Below, piece by piece: positions 1 to 8,748 of a stretch of DNA of 64,000 bases. Positions within the stretch are counted from its first letter, which is position 1. Every line of letters starts with the position of its first letter. Under the pieces are notes generated by a model. That model was given only the letters and a program-made list of their open reading frames with translations, did not search any database and had not been told where the DNA came from. The stretch is from the NCBI GenBank assembly GCA_016787265.1, contig JAEUVF010000012.1, positions 1-64,000 on the forward strand. Reading direction: 5' to 3'. Made by a program: the position numbers and the translations under genes. The stretch is from Flavipsychrobacter sp. GTDB taxonomy: Bacteria; Bacteroidota; Bacteroidia; Chitinophagales; Chitinophagaceae.

Positions 1-78
1 AAAAAGAAAGACTGAAGAATAACTTTATTGAGCTATTTTTAGTTATCAAATCATGACGAATCTTAAGCCACATAACAG

Positions 79-139
79 AGTGAAAAATAGGGGGTCAGTT
101 TAGACTGAATAAAGGGGGTCACTTTGAGTGAATAATACA
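79..139. mobile_element. Probable terminal repeats of an IS21-type insertion sequence (end only)
   Basis: Two imperfect direct repeats of 24 bases lie back to back at 90-113 and 114-137. Both begin GGGGGTCA and end in a GAATAA-like segment, and a weaker third copy seems to end near 89 (GAGTGAAAAATA). Multiple short repeats beginning GGGGGTCA at an element end are typical of IS21-family elements in Bacteroidota, where the IstA transposase binds them. The sequence past 139 changes character and enters a coding remnant, so I place the element boundary near 137-139. No transposase is visible in the window; the body would lie to the left. The exact edge and the family are inferences. Confidence 0.5.
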
Positions 140-359
140 TTATGCCATCGCAATAGCCATTTTTTCATCCCTGCTGGTGGCCTTTGCGTATGACATAGAA
201 CAGGGCAGGCCCATTGACCTTTCCAGTACCCAGGCTGGACGGCAGGAAATACTGATATCCCTTGCACAGGCATTGGGATTTAAAGGCAGCATTGCAGTTG
301 CAGTGCTGGTGACATGTGGAAGCCTGTTTTACGCTATCCGGCAGCACCGCTCCACATGA
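132..359 (+). pseudogene. 3' remnant of a membrane-protein gene cut by the adjacent IS end
   Basis: An open frame runs from just after the repeats (the in-frame stop upstream is at 129-131) to a TGA at 357-359. The readable product is about 75 residues with two hydrophobic stretches: one at the very start, around residues 4-22, and one near the end (GSIAVAVLVTCGSLFYAIRQ). There is no ATG before the first hydrophobic stretch; the only start candidate is a GTG at 177 that would cut into it. This fits the C-terminal end of a polytopic membrane protein whose 5' part was removed by the insertion. I do not recognise the family. Confidence 0.4.
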
Positions 360-450
360 TTAGTGTGTCATTTATTTATATAACACTAAAAAATTGTTGA
401 AAAACAATAAATAGTGATTATTTTTATGCTGATTGTATAAACTGATCATC

Positions 451-1932
451 ATGAAAATTAATATTCTAACTCTCCTGATCGTACTCCTAAATAAGTGCGT
501 TTTCGCTCAACAGGCGGAGCCCATAATAATTGGGAAAAAAGAATCGATTTATTCCGCCAGTTTACAGGAAAACAGGAAGATTTGGGTGTATTCTCCGACC
601 AATACCTCTTCTCTTGAGCAACGAGGCAAGCGATATCCGGTTTTATATTTATTTGATGGGGAAGCTCATTTTTATTCCACGGTTGGGATTATTCAACAAT
701 TGAGTCAGGCCAATGGAAATGGAGTACTGCCGGAAATGATTGTGGTAGCCATTGAAAATACCAATCGATTCAGAGATTTAGTTCCTGCCTTTCCGGCAGC
801 CGAAAAAATAGAAAATGCAAGCCCCTTCGTGAAATTCCTGTCGACCGAATTGATGCCATACATTGAGGGACGGTATCCAGCTGCGCCCTATAAAGTAGTG
901 GTGGGGCATTCGTTAGGCGGACTAACCGCAATTGACCTGCTTACCAATTATCCAACACTTTTTAATGCCTGCATCGCCATTGATCCGAGTTTATGGTTTA
1001 ATAATGAAAAATACCTGAATCATTATCTGACTAAATTAAACAAACAGTCGCTGGAAAATATGAAACTATTCGTTGGTATCGCGAATCCAATGCCACCTGG
1101 AACTGCGCTGTCTGCTATTAAAAAAGATCAAACAAAAGAATCACAGCCCGTGCGTTCTATTTTGAAGTTTGATCAATTCCTGCAAACCCGTTCAACCACC
1201 TTGAAATATGCCCATAAGTTTTATACCCAGGACAGACATAATTCTGTACCACTGATAACTGAGTATGATGGATTGCGGTTTATTTTTGACTATTTCTTTT
1301 TTGACGCTACGGAGAAGGAATTTACAGATTCAACCACGCAAATAGTGACCCGACTTGAAAGGCATTATCGTAAGGTTTCATCGGAATTGGGGTATAAGGT
1401 TAGTCCACCGGAATCACTGATCAATTACCTGGGATACGATGCTTTGAGAAAGAAATATTTTGAAAAGGCTGCAGCTTTTTTTAAAATGAATGTCGAAAAC
1501 TATTCTGAAAGCAGTAATGTTTTTGATTCTTATGGAGATTTTTTCGCAGCAAGAAAGGATACCGGCAATGCCATAAGAAATTATGAAAAGGCGTTGACAA
1601 TTAACAGAAACGCCATCACACTGCAAAAATTGAATAAGCTCGCAAAACGGCAAGCGTATCAAATGTCGCTTTCTGACTTAAAAAACTATACCGGAGTTTA
1701 TGTGCTGGAAAATTTTAACCTACCTGTTGTGGTAGAGATACAGAATGAAAAATTAATAGCCAGGGTTACCGGTCAGGCTGATTCAGAACTTTTACCTATT
1801 GAAAAAGATGTATTTACCGTAAAAGGCAAACAGGGGTATAGTATCACTTTTAAGATGAATGGAAGCAAGCCGCTCGAGTTTACATCCATTCAGCCCAACG
1901 GAATATTCAGGGCTGTTTTTAAGAATGAGTAA
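451..1932 (+). CDS. Secreted alpha/beta-hydrolase of the esterase D/IroE type with C-terminal TPR-like region
   Basis: The product is 493 aa, starting at the ATG at 451; a TTG at 433 in the same frame would only add six residues before the signal peptide. Residues 1-20 form a signal peptide ending FAQ. An esterase D-like domain follows, with the nucleophile elbow GHSLGG (Ser144) and a likely catalytic His in DRHNS near residue 270. Residues about 330-400 look like a TPR-like helical region (YFEKAAAFFKMN, GNAIRNYEKAL), and the last 90 residues form a small beta domain. Known relatives hydrolyse siderophore esters or acyl/feruloyl esters on glycans. Given the glycan-degrading genes nearby, deacylation of a polysaccharide or oligosaccharide is a reasonable inference, but the substrate is not shown. 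Confidence 0.8.
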   Translation: MKINILTLLIVLLNKCVFAQQAEPIIIGKKESIYSASLQENRKIWVYSPTNTSSLEQRGKRYPVLYLFDGEAHFYSTVGIIQQLSQANGNGVLPEMIVVAIENTNRFRDLVPAFPAAEKIENASPFVKFLSTELMPYIEGRYPAAPYKVVVGHSLGGLTAIDLLTNYPTLFNACIAIDPSLWFNNEKYLNHYLTKLNKQSLENMKLFVGIANPMPPGTALSAIKKDQTKESQPVRSILKFDQFLQTRSTTLKYAHKFYTQDRHNSVPLITEYDGLRFIFDYFFFDATEKEFTDSTTQIVTRLERHYRKVSSELGYKVSPPESLINYLGYDALRKKYFEKAAAFFKMNVENYSESSNVFDSYGDFFAARKDTGNAIRNYEKALTINRNAITLQKLNKLAKRQAYQMSLSDLKNYTGVYVLENFNLPVVVEIQNEKLIARVTGQADSELLPIEKDVFTVKGKQGYSITFKMNGSKPLEFTSIQPNGIFRAVFKNE

Positions 1933-1970
1933 TCCGCAGTAGATAAATTATTTTAGTCGCTCTATCAGGG

Positions 1971-3252
1971 TTACAATTTTCTGAAAACTACCAGCGGACA
2001 AGCAACGGATGTCAAATAAACAGGATTCTGATTATATCCGGATGGATTGAAACACTCGTAGGGTGCTCCAAATGTTTCACCTTTTCTAAAATCATTTTCA
2101 GTTAACTCGTCAATATACTCACGGGCAAGTGCAGCTGCAGATCCAGGGTCTGAAAGTTTAATTGCATTTACTACCCATCCGGTTGGGGTACCCCAGTAAG
2201 CTCCGTTTTGATATAGGTTTTTAGGGGAAAGGGATATTTCCTTTATAACTTAAACTGCCAGCCTTATAGGCATGAGCAAAAAGCGTAGAAATTTGCATAG
2301 CGGCATCTCCTTCAAGTAGACCAAAATGAACAGCGAGGGCGGTAGCCCAAATATCCGGTTGCCCGCTTCTGCCTGTTGAAGCCATTAACATTCCTCTTTT
2401 ATCTGAAAATATTCCTGGTAGAAAACGTTTAATATCTTCAGCAATCTTTCGGTACTGTAATGCATCCTGAGGTTTAGCCAACTGCAGTAAATCTGCAAGT
2501 TCATTCGCTGCCCTGTACTTTAGAATTGATGCAAAACTCAAATCACCGGTTATTGTCTGTACATCTCTGAATCCAAAATCAACCCCTCTCAGTTTTTCTG
2601 TAGCATACACCATATGTGTTATACCATTGGAAGGTGGCATATGAAAGGCCGCTTTTAGCCGCTCTATCAACCTTGTGCCATTAATTTCTTTCTTGAGAAT
2701 TTTGCGATCACGGCTTTGCATTACGTAATAGTGAGCCATATGAATAAAAAAGAACTGATCACAAAAGGGGGGCAATGTCCCAAACTCCGGCGTTCCCTGG
2801 TTTTCAAAATCATACGTACCGGAAAAATAAATCGGCTTGCCATCATCAATCCTGATATGATCCGCAATCGAACCAGCGGGAACCAGGCTCCCTCCTTTGG
2901 TGATCCATGCCTGGTCACACTGTGTAGAAGCCGTTAATTCTAACATATGCTTTTGTTCCGCCACGGTAATAAAGCCTGTTTCCAATGACATTGCATAATC
3001 CCTTATCCAGAAGGAAGGATAGGCGTTTCTTCCACCGGGCCTGATTAGTATTCCACCGGTTTTATTGGCCCCAAATTCTTTTGAAATGAATTGCTCTGGA
3101 TAAATTCGGGATGCTTCAAGAACATCTCTGGTTAATTGTTCAAGGAACAAAAGCTGATCCTTTGTAAGAATTGATTCTTTTTGATTTGTTTGCGTTTTTC
3201 CGTTAACTGATATACACATATAAATAATCAGAAATAAAAGGGAAACCCGCAT
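1971..3252 (-). pseudogene. Six-hairpin (alpha/alpha-barrel) glycosidase-like gene, split by a 1-base frameshift
   Basis: From the ATG at 3252 the frame encodes a signal peptide and then an alpha-helical glycosidase-like protein with motifs such as SFWIRDYAMSLE and PDIWATALAVHFGLLEG. It hits TAA at 2221-2223 after GNIPFP. In the +1 frame the protein continues without a break (NLYQNGAYWGTPTGWVVNAI, then GAPYECFNPSGYNQNPVY) to a stop at 1971-1973. Removing one base from the C4 run (GGGG at 2224-2227 on the plus strand) restores GNIPFPKNLYQNGAYWG. The intact protein would be about 426 aa. WGTPTGW and ECFNP-like motifs near the C-terminus are typical of the (alpha/alpha)6 barrel and lie beyond the break, so the truncated form is probably inactive. 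Either a true mutation or a sequence error in the run. Confidence 0.7.
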
Positions 3253-3378
3253 AAAAGAAATTTAAAGTATATGTAATATAAAAAGTTAATTACATTTAGT
3301 TGCCGCCTATGTTTACTTCTATTGCTGACGGGTGATACTGTTCGGCTGTTGTCAATTCTGATGTATAACAAAACAAGT

Positions 3379-5091
3379 ATGGAGAAAACGCTCAGAAGCC
3401 AGCAATGGTTCGGGAAAAAAGGAAAGGACGGATTTATCTACAGAGCCTGGATGAAGAACCAGGGAATACCGGATTATGAACTTCAGGGTAAGCCGGTTAT
3501 CGGGATCTGTAATACCTGGTCTGAACTTACTCCCTGTAACGGACATTTTCGTGAACTGGCGGAGTCTGTAAAAAAAGGAATTATTGAGGCAGGCGGATTT
3601 CCGGTTGAATTTCCTGTTATGTCGCTGGGAGAAACGCTGATCAAACCAACAGCCATGCTTTACCGGAACCTGGTTAGTATGGATGTGGAGGAATCTATCC
3701 GTGCCAATCCGGTTGATGGGGTGGTGCTGCTCTGTGGTTGCGATAAAACTACACCAGCATTGGTAATGGGTGCCTGTAGTGTGGATCTGCCAACGATTGT
3801 TGTTTCCGGTGGACCTATGCTAACCGGAAAATTTAAAGGCCGGGATATTGGAACCAGCGATGTCTGGAGATTTTCCGAAGATGTCAGAACTGGTATCATG
3901 TCTGAGGAGGAACTGAATATGGCGGAAGCCGGCATGTGCCGCAGCAAAGGACATTGCGCCGTTATGGGTACAGCTTCTTCCATGGCCAGTATGGTAGAAG
4001 CGCTGGGATTATCATTGCCTGGAAATGCAGCTATTCCCGCCGTGGATGCTGCCAGAAAAGTATTGGCTCAACTTTCCGGAAAAAGAATCGTAGAGATGGT
4101 AAGAGAAGATCTTAAACCTTCGGTTATACTTACCCGTTCAGCTTTTGAAAACGCCATCAAAGTGAATGCAGCAATTGGTGGCTCTACTAATTTTGTTATT
4201 CACCTGCTTGCCATTGCCGGGCGTATTGAAGTGCCCCTGGCCATTGATGATTTTGATACGCTTTCTAAAAACATTCCGCTTATTGCCAATCTTCAACCTT
4301 CCGGAAACTATTTTATGGAAGATCTTTATTATGCTGGCGGTATTCCGGCTTTAATGAAAGAACTCCGGAATGAATTACATCTTGATTGCCTGACTGCGAA
4401 TGGTAAAACCGTTGGCCAGAACCTTGAAAAAGCAGCCGTCTACAACCGGGAAATCATCTCTACCACTCAGGAAGCATTTAATCCACAAGCTGGATTTATA
4501 GTACTGCATGGAAACCTCTGTGAAGGTGGTGGCGTTATGAAACCTTCCGCTGCGGATCCCAAACTGATGCAACATACTGGCAAAGCCGTTGTATTTGAAA
4601 ATATAGAAGATTATAAAGCGAGAATCGACGACCCGCAACTGGAGGTGGATGAAAATTCAGTTCTTGTTTTAAAGAATGTGGGTCCAAAGGGTTATCCTGG
4701 TATGCCCGAAGTTGGCAATATGGGACTTCCAAAAAAACTCCTTGAAAAAGGCGTCAAAGACATGGTCCGCATTTCAGATGGTCGTATGAGTGGAACCGGA
4801 TTTGGAACAGTGGTACTTCAAATTTCTCCCGAAGCAGCGGTTAATGGTAACCTGGCACTGGTGCAAAATGGCGACCTGATTGAGCTGGATGCAAAAGGAC
4901 GAAAATTAAATCTTCTGGTAGAAGCTGAAGAATTAAATAAACGCAGGGCAGTGCTGCCAGCTCCCGTTAATCCTTTTCATAGAGGTTATGCCAAACTATT
5001 TGTTTCGCATGTGGAACAGGCTCATCTTGGGGCGGATTTTGATTTCTTAAAAGGAAAATCCGGAAGTGAAGTGCTTCGTGATTCTCATTAA
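3379..5091 (+). CDS. IlvD/EDD-family sugar-acid dehydratase (arabonate/xylonate/fuconate type)
   Basis: The protein is 570 aa from the ATG at 3379; the start MEKTLRSQQWFGKKGKDGF matches the usual N-terminus of pentonate dehydratases. It resembles the L-arabinonate/D-xylonate branch of the IlvD/EDD family more than branched-chain IlvD. Likely [2Fe-2S] ligands are Cys53 (TPCN), Cys121 (GCDKTTPA) and Cys187 (GMCRSKGHC). AAIGGSTN and GRMSGTGFG are the family signatures in the C-terminal half. The reaction is dehydration of a sugar acid to a 2-keto-3-deoxy acid in the cytosol. The SDR gene starts 10 bases after the stop and a dead fucosidase follows, so an oxidative L-arabinose, D-xylose or L-fucose pathway is plausible; the exact acid cannot be told from sequence. 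Confidence 0.85.
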   Translation: MEKTLRSQQWFGKKGKDGFIYRAWMKNQGIPDYELQGKPVIGICNTWSELTPCNGHFRELAESVKKGIIEAGGFPVEFPVMSLGETLIKPTAMLYRNLVSMDVEESIRANPVDGVVLLCGCDKTTPALVMGACSVDLPTIVVSGGPMLTGKFKGRDIGTSDVWRFSEDVRTGIMSEEELNMAEAGMCRSKGHCAVMGTASSMASMVEALGLSLPGNAAIPAVDAARKVLAQLSGKRIVEMVREDLKPSVILTRSAFENAIKVNAAIGGSTNFVIHLLAIAGRIEVPLAIDDFDTLSKNIPLIANLQPSGNYFMEDLYYAGGIPALMKELRNELHLDCLTANGKTVGQNLEKAAVYNREIISTTQEAFNPQAGFIVLHGNLCEGGGVMKPSAADPKLMQHTGKAVVFENIEDYKARIDDPQLEVDENSVLVLKNVGPKGYPGMPEVGNMGLPKKLLEKGVKDMVRISDGRMSGTGFGTVVLQISPEAAVNGNLALVQNGDLIELDAKGRKLNLLVEAEELNKRRAVLPAPVNPFHRGYAKLFVSHVEQAHLGADFDFLKGKSGSEVLRDSH

Positions 5092-5101
5092 AAGAAAACC
5101 T

Positions 5102-5869
5102 ATGTCTACAGGAAATTTTCAGGATAAAACTGCTATAATAACCGGAGCTGCTATTGGCATCGGCTTTGAAATTGCCAGGCAGCTTGCTGCAGCTGGGGCG
5201 CAGGTGTTTTTAAATGATATCAACCCGGGTGCCGCTGCCCAGGCTGCTGAGCAAATACGTAAGGAATCTGGAAGATGTACTGCTGTGCCAGGTGATTCCA
5301 GTGATAGCCAGTTTATAAAAGCCATGGTAGCTGCTGCAGTATCACAAACAGGCCGGCTGGATATTGCTATCGCAAATGCCGGAATAACTTTATTTGGTGA
5401 TTTTCTTTCGTATCCGGAAGATTCCTTTAACCGGGTTCTGAAAGTGAATCTCAATGGAAGTTTTTTTCTTGCACAGGCTGCTGCCAATCAGATGAAGAAA
5501 CAGGCAACCGGAGGATCCATTCTGTTTATGTCATCGGTAACCGGCCACCAGGCACATAAAGACCTGGCTGCGTATGGTATGACCAAAGCAGCTCTTGAAA
5601 TGCTGGCAAAAAACCTGGTAATAGAGTTATCTCCCTATAAAATAAATGTTAATGCCATTGCTCCGGGTGCAACCTTAACCGAACGAACCCTGCATGATAA
5701 AAATTATGAAGCGGTATGGTCTCGTATTACACCCATGGGCAGACCTGCTACTACTTCCGATATTGCTGCTACTGCCCTCTTCCTGGTAGCTGATCAGGCA
5801 AGGCATATAACCGGACAAAGTCTGGTGATTGATGGTGGCTGGACATCTGTGAGTCCGTCTCCTTATTGA
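5102..5869 (+). CDS. SDR-family NAD(P)-dependent oxidoreductase, probable sugar or sugar-acid dehydrogenase
   Basis: This is a classical SDR of 255 aa from the ATG at 5102, 10 bases after the dehydratase stop, so the two are co-transcribed. It shows the Rossmann motif TGAAIGIG (residues 14-21), the NAG motif in ANAGITLFG, the catalytic Ser in SSVTG and the YxxxK pair in YGMTKAA. The C-terminal GQSLVIDGG is typical of the family. In oxidative pentose/fucose pathways an SDR oxidises either the free sugar or the 2-keto-3-deoxy acid made by the dehydratase; which step applies here is inference. Confidence 0.85.
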   Translation: MSTGNFQDKTAIITGAAIGIGFEIARQLAAAGAQVFLNDINPGAAAQAAEQIRKESGRCTAVPGDSSDSQFIKAMVAAAVSQTGRLDIAIANAGITLFGDFLSYPEDSFNRVLKVNLNGSFFLAQAAANQMKKQATGGSILFMSSVTGHQAHKDLAAYGMTKAALEMLAKNLVIELSPYKINVNAIAPGATLTERTLHDKNYEAVWSRITPMGRPATTSDIAATALFLVADQARHITGQSLVIDGGWTSVSPSPY

Positions 5870-5965
5870 TTCCAGTAATTCAATATTCACTAAAACTTAC
5901 ACCATTCTGTCCTAATTGCATATTTATATGGATTTGCATCTTCTATTGGGTAAATTCAGGAGCAT

Positions 5966-7607
5966 ATGGTAAGAATACTAACAATTGGATTATTGGTCCT
6001 GGCTTCTTTTTCTTCTTTCTCCCAACAGACTGCCAGGGATACTATCGCCCTGGATAAAAAACATCCTTTAACCGATTGGTTTACCGAATCAAAATATGCG
6101 TTGTTCCTTCATTGGGGACTTTATTCCCAATATTCCAATCAATGGAAAGGCAAAACACTGTATGGAATAGGTGAATGGATTATGTACCTCGCGCAAGCAG
6201 ATATCAGGGAATATGAAGCCGCCGCGAAGCTTTTTTAACATCACCAGTGCTACTCCTTTCAAAAGAGACCCCCTGAAAGAGCTTGCCGCAGCCTGCGAGA
6301 AAGAAGGTATTGGATTGGGATTTTATTATTCTCAATTCCAGGACTGGCATGAAATCAATAACTGGAGTAAAGACCTCCCGAAACAATCTTTTGCAGCTTA
6401 TTTCAAGAATAAATGCATCCCACAGGTAAAAGAACTGCTAACGAATTATGGACCGATTTCATTGATCTGGTTTGATACACCGGGCGAAATGACAAAAGAG
6501 CAATCGCTCGAATTGGTAAAGCTGGTTAAACAATATCAACCCCGGGCTTTGATCAATAGCCGGATTGGAAATGGTGTAGGAGATTATGAAACTTATGGTG
6601 ATCATGAAATACCGGTGAAAAATGTTCAGGGCTTATGGGAAGCAATAAATACTTCCAACGATTCCTGGGGCTTTGCGTGGTATGATGAAAACTGGAAAAC
6701 CGCAGATGTAATGGCAAGAGACCTCGTTTCTGTAATTGCAAGAGGAGGTAACTATATGCTGAATATCGGGCCAAAAGCAGATGGCACCCTGCCTAAGTTT
6801 AATGTGGATCAAATCCTGACAGTAGGCAAGTGGATCAGACAATATCCAGATGCTATTTACGGTGCAAAAGCATCTCCCTGGCTGCAGGCATTTCCCTGGG
6901 GTGATGTTACCGTAACAAAAAATAACCTGAATCTATTTGTGTTCGACTGGAAGCCGGGTGCCAGTATTTATCTGACGGGAATCGGAAATAAAATCAAAAG
7001 CGTAGTAACAAAGGGTACCAATGAACAACTTAAATATTCTTTCAATAAGGGTGTTTTGAAAATTGAGCTGCCGGTAAGGACTTCCAAACAATTGCTGGAA
7101 TGTATTCGGGTAGAGTTGGATGGTGAGCCCAGGGTTCAAGCTTCTATGGCGATTGATCCAAACTATCCGACAACCTTATCAGCAGCATTTGCAACTCCCG
7201 AAGGAGCGGCTTTCAATAAACTAAGCTGGATGGAAAAATTTGGTGAATGGAAACATCGTACGGTCATCAATAAATGGAACCAGCAGGATGGGGCTGCCAG
7301 TTGGGAGGTAAACTTCCTGGAGCCTGGGTATTACCAGGTTGAAGTAGATTATCATGCCTGCAAAGACAGCGATGGAACAGAGTTTGATTTGTTTAATAAT
7401 GCCAGTGATACTTTACGTTTATATTTAACAGCAACAACAGGTGCAAAAGAAGCGGATGGTGACCGGCCGAGATTCAGGCGAACAAAAGTTGGCATCATCA
7501 AAGTGGCTGCACCCGGATTGACAAAAATTTCATTGATACGTCGGAATGCCGCTCAAAAAGGAGATATTCATATAACTTCTATTCAATTAAATAAGACTAA
7601 TTATTGA
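5966..7607 (+). pseudogene. GH29 alpha-L-fucosidase gene with internal deletion and frameshift
   Basis: The first frame (from the ATG at 5966) encodes a signal peptide ending SFSQQ and the GH29 start (LFLHWGLYSQYSNQWKGK, GIGEWIMYLAQADI, YEAAAKLF), then stops at 6236-6238. The next frame resumes at FNITSATPFKRDPLKELAAA and continues to 7607 through YYSQFQDWHE, LIWFDTPGEMT (nucleophile Asp) and GGNYMLNIGPKADG. Intact GH29 enzymes have about 40 more residues between the KLFNP and the DATPFKRD-type motifs, including the HHDGF active-site segment. That block is missing and the join at about 6231-6237 is out of frame. This is a deletion of roughly 120 bases, not a single indel, so the gene is almost certainly dead. 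The C-terminal 150 residues are a beta domain of the type often attached to these fucosidases. Confidence 0.85.
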
Positions 7608-7719
7608 TACATAGAAATTACCATTGGGTAATTTTTTATCAATTTCTGCTATCTATTTTCGAACTGCGCTACATACTAAAAATAGTTAGATCGTACAGTT
7701 TGAAAATTAAACCTTGAGT

Positions 7720-8130
7720 ATGAAATTGATCTTTTCCTTTAAGACCATCCTGATTGGATTCTTGTGTGTTGTTCTATTTACCGGTTGTGACAAAGAAGAT
7801 GATTCCGGTTATCCTAGAAGGGTTTCCATTGAGTACAAAATAACCGGACTTTCCGGCGTGAATGGCACCTTGTCTTCAATAACTTTCACCAACGAAACAG
7901 GTGGTAACAATGATTTGGTTAATCAGGCGCTGCCTTTTAGCAGTAAACTAACCCGCACGCTGAATTCAGGAGACAATGCAGTCCTGTCCATTCGGTATAA
8001 TAATGGTTCTGGAGGGACGAATGTTTCCATCAAATTGGAAATAATTGTTGACGGTAAAGTGATAAAAACGGAAACCGTTAATAGCAGTACAGCTGTTGTA
8101 ATAGCAGCAATTGCTCATGTTTTCATTTAA
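7720..8130 (+). CDS. Small lipoprotein, MmpS-like beta domain
   Basis: The protein is 136 aa from the ATG at 7720. A lipoprotein signal ends in the lipobox LFTGC (Cys at about residue 23), followed by acidic KEDD. The remainder is Ser/Thr/Gly/Asn-rich beta sequence (VSIEYKITGLSGVNGT, SIRYNNGSGG, VDGKVIKTETV). The pattern resembles MmpS/DUF-type beta-sandwich lipoproteins of Bacteroidota, but that is a loose resemblance. The next lipoprotein gene starts 9 bases after its stop, so both are probably one transcript. Function unknown. Confidence 0.65.
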   Translation: MKLIFSFKTILIGFLCVVLFTGCDKEDDSGYPRRVSIEYKITGLSGVNGTLSSITFTNETGGNNDLVNQALPFSSKLTRTLNSGDNAVLSIRYNNGSGGTNVSIKLEIIVDGKVIKTETVNSSTAVVIAAIAHVFI

Positions 8131-8139
8131 TAATCCACT

Positions 8140-8634
8140 ATGATAAACCTATCTAATCTCCAGCGTATAATTTTAGGAATGCTGGCAGTTTTACTATTTT
8201 CCTGCAGTAAATCTGATGACAACAATAATGACGGAAACTATTTTATCCGGGCAAAGGTAAATGGCGAACTGGTTGAATTTAAACAAACAGCCATCGCAAA
8301 TAAAACCACAAAAACTATTACTGGAACAGCCTTCCGTAATATGCAAAATAATTTCCCTTTTTTTAGTTTTGATATAGAATCAGATAATGCAATTACTGCT
8401 GGAACATTCAGGGAGAATAATTATTCATTTATCATGATTTTTCGGTATGGATTAGGAGTTGATGAACTTTTTCATTCCCAAATGGGTGAAGAGGAGGATT
8501 TTCTGTTTGTAGTGGATCGAATTACTAATGAGGTGGTTGAGGGTAGTTTTCAGGGAACTATCCGAAATGCGTACAATTCCAGCCAGTCAATCTCTATAAC
8601 GGAGGGGCGTTTTCTTTTGAATGTGGTGCCTTGA
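8140..8634 (+). CDS. Hypothetical lipoprotein (DUF6252-like pattern)
   Basis: This lipoprotein is 164 aa, with a signal peptide ending LLFSC (Cys about residue 22) and a SKSDDNNND spacer. The mature part begins YFIRAKVNGELVEFKQ and goes on with FRNMQNNFPFFSFDIESDN and EGSFQGTIRNA. Small Bacteroidota lipoproteins with an F-x-A-K-V-N/D-G opening and an F-x-G-T-x ending are common and uncharacterised. It sits 9 bases downstream of the preceding lipoprotein and likely shares its mRNA. Function unknown. Confidence 0.7.
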   Translation: MINLSNLQRIILGMLAVLLFSCSKSDDNNNDGNYFIRAKVNGELVEFKQTAIANKTTKTITGTAFRNMQNNFPFFSFDIESDNAITAGTFRENNYSFIMIFRYGLGVDELFHSQMGEEEDFLFVVDRITNEVVEGSFQGTIRNAYNSSQSISITEGRFLLNVVP

Positions 8635-8748
8635 CCAGTTCGGATACTGAGTTCCGGGTTGTGGTAAAATTTATGCTTATAATGATAGAATAGAATATCC
8701 GTATTGCAGGGGCAAAGGTTAGTTTTGGCGTATAATAAATACTGCCAA

